Source of the DNA: Bacillus sp. 491mf
Lineage (GTDB): Bacteria; Bacillota; Bacilli; Bacillales; Bacillaceae_G
DNA length: 64,000 nt
Direction of reading: 5' to 3'
Assembly: GCF_900112415.1 (NCBI RefSeq)
Contig: NZ_FOLV01000003.1
Location: 62,001-126,000, forward strand
The notes under the pieces were generated by a model. That model was not told where the DNA came from. It searched no databases and worked only from the letters and a program-made list of their open reading frames with translations. The position numbers were made by a program, and so were the translations under genes. This document shows, in pieces, positions 45,403 to 53,885 of the stretch (positions are counted from its first letter, which is position 1; each line of letters begins with the position of its first letter).

Positions 45403-46524
45403 TTATTCAGGAAGCGGACGTTTGTACCAATTCCAGAGCTCCACATCGCCAAGTGATGCGAAACGAATAGATTTGGAGTTTTGCAGCTTTAGTAATTCTT
45501 TTGTCGGACCGGTAACGACAACACCATATACTTTTAAACCATTTTTCTTTACATACTCGTATCGTTTGGATAATTGCGGATCTTCTGTACCGAGCCAGCC
45601 GATTTTACGTACTGTTTCATGGTTTTGAGATAAAATCTCCATCATTTTTATTACTTTATCTTCTAGACTTTCCGGTTCCTTTTCCATATTCAAGCCAATG
45701 ATACGATGTGGAAAGCCAAAGAGCTCAAAGTTAGATAAATAAAGGGAATCGGCTTTTTTTTCATATCCTGTATGAAGTGCATACCAGACAGCGCGTGGTG
45801 AGTTTTCTTGTGCGCCGAAAGTGTCCCATAAAATAAATTCGGCATCTTTTAACGAATATAGTTGATCAAAAGAAATGGCTAGTTCAGAAACAGTACCTTC
45901 AGGTAGTTTTTCAAGTGCATGCCAAGTTTCTTTTGATAGTTCCTGTAACTCAGCCTGTTCACCTGAGTTTGGATGTACAAAGTATACTTTTTTATGGGAA
46001 TCATTATTTGCCCAGTTTCGTTTTGTTGAGAAGGAGGTGAAGGAACGATCCACCTCTAATGTCCCGAATGGAACACTTCTCTTTCCAATTTCTTTTTGTA
46101 AGTTAATTGTCGTGTGGGCACGGAAAAATGGTTTGTAATTTGTTCCCTTGCCATTTGCTTGTACATTTGGCATAAGGGCTTGAATTGCTAATTGAGGAGC
46201 ATCTCCAGCTGCATCGCTTCGATTTATGAATTCGTTGTATAGCAAAGTTGAAAAGATGCTAAATCCATATAATATGCTTAATGATAAAATTGTAAAAAAG
46301 ACAATCTGTAGTCTTTGCTTCCATTTAATTTTTCGAAATGGTACTTGTATAGAAGGAGGAGGTAGTCGCCTTTTTGGCGTTTCTGTACTTGTAAGGAGTT
46401 CTTCTAAATGTGCTTCACATATTGAACATGCTTCAATATGATTCTCTAATTTTTCTTGTTCGGCGTCTGTGATGGTACCATTCTCGTATTTTTTCCAAAG
46501 TTCCCTATATTCAGGACAACTCAC
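45403..46524 (-). CDS. Membrane anti-sigma factor with zinc-finger N-terminus
   Basis: A 373-residue regulator. The cytosolic ZAS domain has HIEACSIC (HxxxCxxC) near residues 28-35, followed by one membrane helix (IVFFTILSLSILYGFSIFST) and an external domain of about 270 residues of the sigma-factor-regulator type (GTLEVDRSF, then IIGLNMEKEPESLEDKV). It should hold the ECF sigma factor at 46530 inactive until an envelope signal. GTG 46524 has AAGGAG eight bases upstream; the earlier GTG 46533 is rejected for poor spacing. It begins five bases after the sigma stop. The signal is unknown. Confidence 0.87.
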   Translation of the reverse strand: MSCPEYRELWKKYENGTITDAEQEKLENHIEACSICEAHLEELLTSTETPKRRLPPPSIQVPFRKIKWKQRLQIVFFTILSLSILYGFSIFSTLLYNEFINRSDAAGDAPQLAIQALMPNVQANGKGTNYKPFFRAHTTINLQKEIGKRSVPFGTLEVDRSFTSFSTKRNWANNDSHKKVYFVHPNSGEQAELQELSKETWHALEKLPEGTVSELAISFDQLYSLKDAEFILWDTFGAQENSPRAVWYALHTGYEKKADSLYLSNFELFGFPHRIIGLNMEKEPESLEDKVIKMMEILSQNHETVRKIGWLGTEDPQLSKRYEYVKKNGLKVYGVVVTGPTKELLKLQNSKSIRFASLGDVELWNWYKRPLPE

Positions 46525-46529
46525 AATTA

Positions 46530-47015
46530 TCACTCCTTTGTTAGTTGTATTTCTTTTCGGCCACGATGCAATTCTATTTTTACTTTTGCTAATGTAAATC
46601 CGGTCATTTGGGAGATTTCTTCATATGAAAATCCATAGTAATCTCGCAATAAAAGAATGTTTCTACGTGCTATTGGAAGGGAAGAGAGTTGCTGGAGCCA
46701 AGTTGTGATGGCATGTTTAGTTAGAAACTCATTTTCTGCACTTTGAACGCTCGGCAGTTGAAAGTCTTGTAAAGAACTTGTTTTGTATTTTGTTTCTTTT
46801 CGCTTCCAATCAATAAAAGCGCTGTAAGCAATTTTAAATAGCCACGGTCTCACTTTTTCTCCTTTATAGCTGTCGATGTGAACAAGCATGCGATAAAATG
46901 TTTCTTGCATCAGATCTTCTGCGGCATGAAAGTGCTGCGTGAGGGAGAGGAGATAACGAAATAAATCATTCATGTGCAATTCATAAATTTTCTCTAGTGA
47001 TTGCTTTTCTTTCAC
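46530..47015 (-). CDS. ECF-type RNA polymerase sigma factor
   Basis: A 161-residue extracytoplasmic-function sigma factor. Region 2 is FRYLLSLTQHFHAAEDLMQE then TFYRML with the -10 recognition segment; region 4 is LPIARRNILLLRDYYGFSYE followed by EISQMTGFTLAKVKIELHRG, the helix-turn-helix reading the -35. It is paired with the membrane anti-sigma factor directly downstream. GTG 47015 follows GGAGGGGAGAGTC. A GTAAC-N16-CGTT promoter upstream suggests autoregulation. Similar to SigM/YlaC/SigV-type factors, but not assigned to one. Confidence 0.9.
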   Translation of the reverse strand: MKEKQSLEKIYELHMNDLFRYLLSLTQHFHAAEDLMQETFYRMLVHIDSYKGEKVRPWLFKIAYSAFIDWKRKETKYKTSSLQDFQLPSVQSAENEFLTKHAITTWLQQLSSLPIARRNILLLRDYYGFSYEEISQMTGFTLAKVKIELHRGRKEIQLTKE

Positions 47016-47039
47016 GACTCTCCCCTCCTTATCTATAAC

Positions 47040-47064
47040 AACGGATATATTTTGAAAAAGTTAC
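47040..47064 (-). promoter_or_regulatory. Candidate autoregulated ECF promoter
   Basis: On the minus strand GTAAC (47060-47064), 16 bases, CGTT (47040-47043). ECF promoters in Bacillus have an AAC in the -35 and CGTC/CGTT in the -10 at this distance. Confidence 0.65.
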
Positions 47065-47150
47065 AAATTTTCATAAAACAAAAGCAAAAAACATCAAGAA
47101 GAAAACATGAGTTCTCTTTATTATTATATATATAAGGCAGGTGAACAGAG

Positions 47151-48056
47151 ATGGGATGTTATGAAATACAAATTCAAAAAGTAATTGATTCTATTGAAGA
47201 AGATGTGATGGAAAAGCAAACGTTAGCGAATCTTGCGCGCACGGCAGGATTTTCGGATTATCATTTCCACCGCGTTTTTCAAGCACTAGTAGGAGACTCT
47301 GTGATGGAGTATGTACGAAAGAGAAGGCTCGCCCGGGCAGCTTATCAGCTTTCTCACACAGAGGAAAAAATTTTAGACATCGCACTAGAGCATGGCTTTC
47401 AATCTCATGAAACGTTCACGCGCGCCTTCAAAAAGCTGTTTCATATGACGCCGAGTGCATATCGAAAGCAAGAGATTCAAACACCGTTATATTCCAAGGT
47501 GAATGTGATGCAGCGCAAATATAATCCGTATTTAGGGGGAATTAAAATGGAATTTCGCATAGAAACTAAGCCAGCTTTTCAAGTAATTGGGTATGAAATG
47601 AAGACAACGAGTAAAGACGGACAAAATCTTAAAGATATTCCAGCCATGTGGCAAGATTATTTACAAAATAATTTGTCAGAAAACATCCCAAACCGTAAGC
47701 ATACGAATGAGTTCGTCGAGTTAGGGATGTGTACAGATTTTAATTTAGAAAAAGGTGAGATTACGTATATTATCGGAATGGAAGCAACAAGCTTTGATGG
47801 TGTATCAAGTGATATGACGTGCCGCACATTCCCTGAAGCGACGTACGCTGTATTTACAACGCCCAAAGTTCCCGAGGAAGAAATGGTTGCATCGATTCAG
47901 CAAACGTGGAATGCAATCTTTACAGAGTGGTTCCCGCACTCTGACTATGAGCATGCTGGCGTTGTCGAGTTTGAATTATACGATGAGCGCTCTCATGCTG
48001 ATAAGCACGATCTTGTACAACTGGAGATCTGGCTGCCGGTGCAGAAGAAAAAATAA
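47151..48056 (+). CDS. AraC-family regulator with GyrI-like effector domain
   Basis: A 301-residue protein. The N-terminal 100 residues are an AraC DNA-binding domain with two helix-turn-helices (LANLARTAGFSDYHFHRVFQ and ILDIALEHGFQSHETFTRAF). From about residue 125 the C-terminal part is a GyrI-like/SOUL-type small-molecule binding domain (FRIETKPAFQVIGYEMKTT, then TFPEATYAVFTTPKVPEEEM). This Rob/TipA-like layout fits drug- or lipophile-sensing activators. ATG 47151 follows AGGTG. Divergent from the ECF sigma gene; its targets are not evident. Confidence 0.9.
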   Translation: MGCYEIQIQKVIDSIEEDVMEKQTLANLARTAGFSDYHFHRVFQALVGDSVMEYVRKRRLARAAYQLSHTEEKILDIALEHGFQSHETFTRAFKKLFHMTPSAYRKQEIQTPLYSKVNVMQRKYNPYLGGIKMEFRIETKPAFQVIGYEMKTTSKDGQNLKDIPAMWQDYLQNNLSENIPNRKHTNEFVELGMCTDFNLEKGEITYIIGMEATSFDGVSSDMTCRTFPEATYAVFTTPKVPEEEMVASIQQTWNAIFTEWFPHSDYEHAGVVEFELYDERSHADKHDLVQLEIWLPVQKKK

Positions 48057-48215
48057 AGTAAAAAGAGACGGACTTCAAAGTAAGTAGTTCCGTTTTTGTG
48101 AAGAAACATTGTAAATATCAATTAACATTAAAAATATTGTACTTAAAATAACGAGCAGGTTAGTTAAATAGTTATCTTATTTATTTGGACAATCTTGGTG
48201 GGGAGTGGATGGCTG

Positions 48216-48575
48216 ATGTGGAAAAGAATAGAATGTGTCGCAATTTATGTAGAAGATATTGAGAAGGCAGTAGAATTTTATCAATTGTTAGGTTTAACAA
48301 AAGCTTGGGAAGTATTTCAAGATGAAGAAAAGCAATGGAAACTTATTGGCATGAAATTTCCTAATGGTACTTCAGAGTTAGTATTAAAGAATAACCCTAA
48401 TTTGAATTTTGCTGAAACTGAGATTGTCGTTGAGGATGTTTGTGAGACTTACGAAACGTTAAAATCTAATCCTGAGGTTAAGTGGATTCGCACTCCATTC
48501 CTTAATTCTTTAGGTGGGCATGTGGCTGTAATGCAAGCTCCAGACGGAAATGAATTTGTGTTAGTAGGAAAATAG
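48216..48575 (+). CDS. VOC-family (glyoxalase-like) protein
   Basis: A 119-residue single-domain vicinal-oxygen-chelate protein: ECVAIYVEDIEKAVEFYQLL forms the first beta-alpha module and GGHVAVMQAPDGNEFVLVGK the last, with Asp-Gly-Asn-Glu carrying the usual metal-ligand Glu. Members are lyases, dioxygenases or antibiotic-binding proteins; the role here is open. ATG 48216 follows GGGGAGTGG; the frame opens at 48195 with a TTG lacking a ribosome site. Monocistronic. Confidence 0.82.
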   Translation: MWKRIECVAIYVEDIEKAVEFYQLLGLTKAWEVFQDEEKQWKLIGMKFPNGTSELVLKNNPNLNFAETEIVVEDVCETYETLKSNPEVKWIRTPFLNSLGGHVAVMQAPDGNEFVLVGK

Positions 48576-48642
48576 AGTAGTAGAAAAGTAAGCGTCAAAT
48601 ATTTCCCATCTGCCATTTGTAAATAACCCATGAGATAATCTC

Positions 48643-48698
48643 CTCACAATACAAAAATAGTTTTTTTATGGAGAAACACCTATTTTTGTATTGTGAGG
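48643..48698. terminator. Strong hairpin between the VOC and C45 genes
   Basis: CTCACAATACAAAAATAG, 20-base loop region with a T run, CTATTTTTGTATTGTGAG: an 18-base perfect inverted repeat ending five bases before the downstream ribosome site. The T run inside the loop is unusual for a simple terminator. Confidence 0.6.
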
Positions 48699-48713
48699 GA
48701 AAGGAGGATGAGA

Positions 48714-49733
48714 ATGTCAGATTTCACTGTATCTGTACTTCAAATCAGAGATAGCTCATTTAATATTGGGCTTAAGATGGGAAAACATATTCAGAATCAA
48801 CCGATCCTAAAAAATTTAGAAATGTTAACAAAACCAGAAATAGATTATAAAAATATGAAATCTATTTATTCAACTTTCGCTCCCCATTTACTCGATGAAC
48901 TACAGGGTTTAGCTGAAGGAATGGAAATACCACTAAATAAAGTAGCGGCATTATTTAGTGGATATGACGTACCAAAAACCGAAGCGATGGGATGTTCAGC
49001 AATTATTACAAATGAATACTACGTAAGAAATTATGACTTTTCTCCTGCATTGTATGATGGTTGTTTTAGCTTACTTCAACCCGAAAATGCTAATGCCTCA
49101 GCAGGTTATAATCTGCAAGCGATAGGTAGGCATGAAGGTGTGAATAGCCAAGGACTAGTTATAGGCTTACATTTTGTAAGTAATAGCGATTATTCAAAAG
49201 GTTTATCAGCTTGGACATCAATTCGCATGATACTAGACACTTGTTCAACGCTTGAAGACGCCATACAAATGCTAAAAGAAATTCCTCATTCAGCTTGTTA
49301 TAATTTTTCACTTGGAGATAGGAAGGGAAATATAGCGGTAGTTGAAGCAAGTCCCGAAAAAGTGAGGGTAAGAAGAGAACCATTATTATTGTCGTGTGTA
49401 AATCATTTTCAAGACCATGATTTAGAAAAGAAAAATAGGCATTTTATTGAAGGTTCTATTAAACGGAATGAATATTTGCAGAAATTTAAAGATAGTCAAT
49501 TAACACATAGAGAAATGTTTCATAACTTTGCAAATAAAGATTCACCAGTTTTTTTTACTGATTACGATAATTTATTCGGTACTCTTCATACTTTTTCCTA
49601 CTCTTTTAAAGACTTGAGAATTTTAACCTCTATAGCACAAAGCAATCAAATTTTAGATATAAATTTTGAAGAATGGGTTAATGGAAATAATATTAATTAT
49701 CATATTTTAACTGGAGTAATAGACGATAAATAA
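48714..49733 (+). CDS. C45-family autoproteolytic acyltransferase/hydrolase
   Basis: A 339-residue Ntn-hydrolase related to isopenicillin-N acyltransferase and choloylglycine hydrolase. The expected nucleophile is Cys93 (MGCSAIITNEYYVRNYDFSP), the first residue after self-cleavage, and the following Asn/Asp block matches the family. Downstream motifs are GVNSQGLVIGLHFVSN and YNFSLGDRKGNIAVVEASPE. Members cleave amides or transfer acyl groups; the substrate is unknown. ATG 48714 is six bases from GGAGG; ATG 48708 is too close. Its leader follows a large hairpin. Confidence 0.85.
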   Translation: MSDFTVSVLQIRDSSFNIGLKMGKHIQNQPILKNLEMLTKPEIDYKNMKSIYSTFAPHLLDELQGLAEGMEIPLNKVAALFSGYDVPKTEAMGCSAIITNEYYVRNYDFSPALYDGCFSLLQPENANASAGYNLQAIGRHEGVNSQGLVIGLHFVSNSDYSKGLSAWTSIRMILDTCSTLEDAIQMLKEIPHSACYNFSLGDRKGNIAVVEASPEKVRVRREPLLLSCVNHFQDHDLEKKNRHFIEGSIKRNEYLQKFKDSQLTHREMFHNFANKDSPVFFTDYDNLFGTLHTFSYSFKDLRILTSIAQSNQILDINFEEWVNGNNINYHILTGVIDDK

Positions 49734-49785
49734 TAAATATACTCTCATTCTTATTCCGCTAACGGAGACTATACTTTAAGAAGGC

Positions 49786-49832
49786 AAATAAAAAAAGTCG
49801 GTTCCTCATCGTACAGGAATTCGTCTTTTTTT
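49786..49832. terminator. Terminator after the C45 gene
   Basis: AAAAAAAGTCGGTTCCT, loop, AGGAATTCGTCTTTTTTT with mismatches. Confidence 0.7.
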
Positions 49833-49865
49833 ATTTGAATTTGTTTAGCGTACAAGATTTCCGGA

Positions 49866-50045
49866 ATGTTGGCGGCCCATCAACCTAACAGAACAAGTTG
49901 CCCCAAAAACGATAAAAATGAACTTCATTGCTATAAAAAGACTCTAATTATTCGTTTTGGGGGCATTATAAAATTTTAACTTGATGGTGATGTAAGGTGA
50001 CCCCTAATAAGTACTCCCCAATCGCTTATCTAGTTTGATGTTAAT
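49866..50045. other. Eroded intergenic DNA left of the IS6-type end
   Basis: No gene. CCATCAACCTAA (49877) and TTAACTTGATGG (49977) form an imperfect inverted repeat about 110 bases apart, possibly a small decayed mobile element. The rest of 49734-50490 is AT-rich without recognisable content except the IS end at 50046. Confidence 0.4.
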
Positions 50046-50064
50046 CAACTTTGCAACAGAATTC
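50046..50064 (-). mobile_element. IS6-family terminal inverted repeat, left boundary of module
   Basis: CAACTTTGCAACAGAATTC, whose complement begins TTCTGTTGCAAAGTTG. This matches the end of IS6-family elements (IS26/IS240/IS431 type) and faces opposite to the copy at 53661. No transposase remains nearby. Confidence 0.65.
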
Positions 50065-50490
50065 TAAAAAGTTATATTGATAAAAAATAAGAAAATTATA
50101 TTTATATTTTGTTCTAAAGGTATTGTTTTATATGGATTTTGCAAATCATTACAATGATTCTTTTAGAGGAAACTAGTCTTTACTTATAATATTCAGCTTA
50201 GTATGACCATTTTTTAATGATAATTATCTGTTTTTTATTGATAAAATTCTAAAATATGGTTTTATTTTGAAAAAATTGTTATTATTTATTTGAAATTAAT
50301 TATATCGACTTAAAGAAATTTGAAGTTTTTAAAAAACAAAATTATGAAAATATGCATAAATTTGTTTTTTGCTTGGCTTTATTATATTTTCCTGATATAA
50401 TAAAAAATTTTTAGGAGTTTTCCTTAATTTTCATGAAAAAATATCAAACTGGATGAACTGTAAACTATAACTATACTTGGAGGAAAAGTC

Positions 50491-51723
50491 ATGTATGCAA
50501 AAATTATTGAAAAGAAGCTCGAATCTTTGAAAGAAAGCGGACAATATCGAGAATTTGTTACAATTAATCGGATGCGTGGCCAATATCCTTTAGCACAGTT
50601 GAATGGCCAGAAAGATGGGCAACCAGTTGTCGTTTGGTGCAGCAATGACTATCTAGGAATGTCTCAGCACCCAGTAGTTACCGAAGCAATGCATGATGCA
50701 ATTCGAACATTTGGTGCTGGTTCAGGCGGATCTCGAAATATAGGTGGTACACATTATCATTACCCTGCACTTGAATCTTCACTTGCGGAATGGCATGGTA
50801 AAGAAGCCGCATTAGTTTTTCCTACAGGATATGGCTCGAATGATGCAACATTACAATGTTTACTTCGTCTATTTCCAAATTGCATAGTATTTTCTGACGA
50901 ACGAAATCACGCTTCAATTATTAATGGTATACGTAGCACTCAAGTCGAACGAGAGATATTTAGACATAATGATGTTAACCATTTGGAAGAGTTACTTGCA
51001 GCTCAACCACATGATCGAGCAAAAATTATTGTGTTTGAATCAGTATACTCAATGGATGGCGATATCTCACCGATTCAAAAAATTGCGAATCTTGCAGAAA
51101 AATATAACGCTTTAACATTTCTTGATGAAGTACATGCAATCGGTATGTACGGTCCTCGCGGAGCAGGAATAGCTGCTGAACTAGGTCTTGTGGATCGATT
51201 GGACTTTATTCAAGGAACAATGGCAAAAGGTATTGGAGTAATCGGGGGATACATTGCAGCTTCATCATTACTAATTGACGCTGTTCGTTCTTTTGCATCT
51301 GGTTTTATTTTTACAACATCCTTACCACCAGCTGTTGTCGCGGCCTGTTATGCTAGTGTGGAACACTTAAAATCTTCGGATAACGAGCGGAACGCTCTAC
51401 ACCAAAAAACTAGCATGTTAAAAGAAGCACTTGCTCAAGCAAATATTCCGATAATGGACTCAAGTGAAACGCATATTCTCCCTGTACTCATTGGTGATGC
51501 AAAAAAATGTAAAGCTGCTGCCCAACGTCTACTTGAACAACATCACGTCTATCTGCAACCCATTAATTCACCAACGGTTCCTGTCGGCACAGAACGCTTC
51601 CGAGTTAATGTTACACCAAATCACACTGAGGAACAGATAGCACAACTGGCCGTTTCATTAACAGAAGTTTTTAATTATTTCGATATTCCTTTTGCACCGC
51701 AGAACGAAGTGTTAGACGTATGA
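50491..51723 (+). CDS. 5-Aminolevulinate-synthase-like alpha-oxoamine synthase
   Basis: A 410-residue PLP enzyme of the ALAS/KBL/AONS family, closest in pattern to alphaproteobacterial ALAS (glycine + succinyl-CoA to 5-aminolevulinate). Visible: [79 protein letters not shown] (Asp212, His215) and the PLP lysine Lys246 in [16 protein letters not shown]. The C-terminal [17 protein letters not shown] is ALAS-like, but the usual Thr-Pro-Ser/Thr-Pro motif reads NVTPNH (373-378), so the acyl-CoA or amino acid may differ. ATG 50491 follows GGAGG. The stop overlaps the next gene. Bacillus uses the glutamate route to aminolevulinate, so acquisition is likely. Confidence 0.88.
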   Translation: MYAKIIEKKLESLKESGQYREFVTINRMRGQYPLAQLNGQKDGQPVVVWCSNDYLGMSQHPVVTEAMHDAIRTFGAGSGGSRNIGGTHYHYPALESSLAEWHGKEAALVFPTGYGSNDATLQCLLRLFPNCIVFSDERNHASIINGIRSTQVEREIFRHNDVNHLEELLAAQPHDRAKIIVFESVYSMDGDISPIQKIANLAEKYNALTFLDEVHAIGMYGPRGAGIAAELGLVDRLDFIQGTMAKGIGVIGGYIAASSLLIDAVRSFASGFIFTTSLPPAVVAACYASVEHLKSSDNERNALHQKTSMLKEALAQANIPIMDSSETHILPVLIGDAKKCKAAAQRLLEQHHVYLQPINSPTVPVGTERFRVNVTPNHTEEQIAQLAVSLTEVFNYFDIPFAPQNEVLDV

Positions 51724-52631
51724 CAATTTTTATGTACATCTTCTGCTTAATAGTTTGGGGATTGAACTTTATTGCAGTAAAAATACAAGGTACTCCTGTA
51801 AGCCTTGAATTGTCATTAACCTATCGCTTGGTAGGGGCTGCACTAATGTTTATTGTCCTCATGTGCGTGGTACGTCCAAATGGTAGGCCTTCTCGTAAAG
51901 ATGTTTTTCCCCTTGTTACTTTTGGGGTATGTAACTTAGCTCTAAGTTACTTGTGTTTATACTACGCGACAATTTGGATTTCTGCTGCACTAGTAACGCT
52001 GCTGTTTTCACTGAAGACAGTTCTGACACCAATTGCACTTCGTATATTTCTAGATGAGCGTCTTCATCCTCGAATTCTAATAGGGGGAATAGTTGGTATT
52101 GTAGGTGTTTCTATATTAGTTTATCCACTACTAACACAGGGCTCTAGTACAAGTGATCTAAAAGGAATAGGCCTCGCATTGTTTGGAACTATACTTACAG
52201 CTATTGGTGATGCAGCTTCCGCTCGAAATGCACGACGTGGTATTAATGCTGTTTATTCGAATAGTGTTGGCTTTGTTGTGGCTTCGATACTTTTACTTGC
52301 TGTTTGTACCTTTCAGGAACAGAACTTTACACTACCAACGTCCGTTTCTTATCTTGGAGCTTTGGGATTTTTAACTGTATTTGCTTCCTTTGGGGCATGG
52401 ATGTTCTACCTCAAGCTAGTAGAACGAATCGGTGCATCAGTTAGTAGTTATATGGTGGCACTCTTTCCGGCAATAGGTGGGGTTGCCTCTGTTGCGATTG
52501 GAGATTCTACACCTACTCTCTATTTACTGTTCGGATGTTTATTTAGTTGCATTGGAGCAGCAATTGCACTAGGATTTCGCTTACCATACAGGAATCGGAA
52601 TATTATGAGAAATGAAAGCCCAGGGAATTAA
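51720..52631 (+). CDS. EamA-family (DMT) transporter
   Basis: A 303-residue membrane protein with ten predicted helices in two EamA repeats; the repeats are marked by [20 protein letters not shown] with the following [19 protein letters not shown], and by [23 protein letters not shown] proteins export amino acids and small metabolites. Its ATG overlaps the stop of the ALAS-like gene (ATGA), so the two are translated together, implying that it exports that enzyme's product or a derivative. It ends at a clear terminator. Confidence 0.9.
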   Translation: MTIFMYIFCLIVWGLNFIAVKIQGTPVSLELSLTYRLVGAALMFIVLMCVVRPNGRPSRKDVFPLVTFGVCNLALSYLCLYYATIWISAALVTLLFSLKTVLTPIALRIFLDERLHPRILIGGIVGIVGVSILVYPLLTQGSSTSDLKGIGLALFGTILTAIGDAASARNARRGINAVYSNSVGFVVASILLLAVCTFQEQNFTLPTSVSYLGALGFLTVFASFGAWMFYLKLVERIGASVSSYMVALFPAIGGVASVAIGDSTPTLYLLFGCLFSCIGAAIALGFRLPYRNRNIMRNESPGN

Positions 52632-52654
52632 AAAATTCCCATGGGCTTTATTTA
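52614..52654 (+). terminator. Terminator after the EamA gene
   Basis: AAGCCCAGGGAATT, AAAAA loop, AATTCCCATGGGCTTTATTT; begins inside the last codons. The following 52655-52988 gap is AT-rich with no gene. Confidence 0.88.
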
Positions 52655-52988
52655 TAAAATATAATACTGTTCCCTTATAGTATGAACAGATCTACAGGGT
52701 TAAATAAGGTATAACTACCTAACAAATTGCATTCTTTATTTACTGATTTTTTAAATAAACATGATCGTTTACTTTCAATAATGACAAATAAATCAATACA
52801 TCTTTTTATTAAAAGTTATTGTTGAAAATATCAAAAAACTCTTTGCATTGAATAGATATCTTAATAAAAGGGTGGATCGCTTATTATAATCCGTATTTTC
52901 ATTACCTTTCAGTTATGAAATATTTTCTTAATACAAAAACATTTTATTAATGCATCCCTACTATTAATATTAAGGAGAAAGGACAATC

Positions 52989-53648
52989 ATGAAATATAAA
53001 TCAGTATTTGATATTATTGGTCCTATTACTATTGGAACACCTAGTGCTTATGGAGTAGAAGCAACAAAGATAGGACATATTGTTCGTCAGCTATTTTTAA
53101 AGCCTCCAGAAAAAATCGAAATTTCTTTATATGGGGCATTCAAAAAAGCTGATTGCACTTTTGGGTCAGACGTAGCACTTGTTGGTGGTATTTTGGGCTT
53201 TGAAATGGATGACTCACTATTCTCTAAAGCACTTACAATTGCAGCAGAAAGAGGAATTACAGTTAATTGTATAGAAGAGATTGCAAAACCGTCTTATCCC
53301 AATACAGTAAAGATTACTTTATACAAAGGTGAAGATAAAATTGAGATGATTGCTTGTTCGATTGGTTGGGGAAAAATCAAAGTTATTGAGATTAATGGTT
53401 TTGATTTGAATTTAAATGAAACAAGATCAGCTCTTCTTATTATGAACAATGATCATTTTGGTACCATTTCGTCTGTAACTTCTATATTAGCAACACGTAA
53501 AATTAATATTAATATGATACGTGTATCGCAACAGGAAAAAGGAAAAATATCTCTATTGGTAATTGAAACTGAGGAACTATTAAATCATGAAGTAATTGAG
53601 GAAATTAAAGGATTACCAAAGATTTATCAAACACTAGCCTTAAGTTAG
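52989..53648 (+). CDS. SdaAB-like protein (L-serine dehydratase beta subunit homologue)
   Basis: A 219-residue protein matching SdaAB in length and layout: N-terminal KYKSVFDIIGPITIG domain, VALVGGILGFEMDD, and a C-terminal ACT domain (ALLIMNNDHFGTISSVTSIL). In real SdaAB the motif GPSSSHTAGA follows; here the same place reads GTPSAYGVEATKIG, and the GHGTDVAL block reads TFGSDVAL, so key residues are lost. No alpha subunit (SdaAA, Fe-S domain) is nearby. Dehydratase activity is therefore doubtful; a sensory or scaffold role is possible. ATG 52989 follows AAGGAGAAAGG. It has its own transcription unit, inside the IS-bounded module. Confidence 0.85.
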   Translation: MKYKSVFDIIGPITIGTPSAYGVEATKIGHIVRQLFLKPPEKIEISLYGAFKKADCTFGSDVALVGGILGFEMDDSLFSKALTIAAERGITVNCIEEIAKPSYPNTVKITLYKGEDKIEMIACSIGWGKIKVIEINGFDLNLNETRSALLIMNNDHFGTISSVTSILATRKININMIRVSQQEKGKISLLVIETEELLNHEVIEEIKGLPKIYQTLALS

Positions 53649-53660
53649 ACAGTTTTATTA

Positions 53661-53687
53661 GGGTTCTGTTGCAAAGTTTGAAAAAAG
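53661..53687 (+). mobile_element. IS6-family terminal inverted repeat, right boundary of module
   Basis: GGGTTCTGTTGCAAAGTTTG followed by AAAAAAGC, the left end of an IS6-family element pointing right. Shares TTCTGTTGCAAAGTT with the inverted copy at 50046-50064. The element body is missing. Confidence 0.7.
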
Positions 53688-53759
53688 CATAAACAGGTTG
53701 GTAAATGAGGAACAATGTTTAGGAAGTGGCTAGTAATTGTTGAAGTTCATTGTACGTTG

Positions 53760-53792
53760 AAAAGGCGGAGTCTATTTGAAGACTTCGCCTTT
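53760..53792. terminator. Terminator-like hairpin
   Basis: AAAGGCGGAGTC, loop, GACTTCGCCTTT, in the remnant DNA right of the IS end. Confidence 0.65.
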
Positions 53793-53842
53793 GTTTATAT
53801 AGGGTAACTTTGCCCATCATTGAATCAATTCGATTTCATTAC

Positions 53843-53870
53843 TACCTATGGCCAGATACTCTCACCCCTC
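53843..53870 (-). repeat. Dispersed repeat A, short copy
   Basis: CCTATGGCCAGATACTCTCA, truncated and diverged reverse copy of repeat A. Confidence 0.5.
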
Positions 53871-53885
53871 TAAAAGAAAGGGGTT

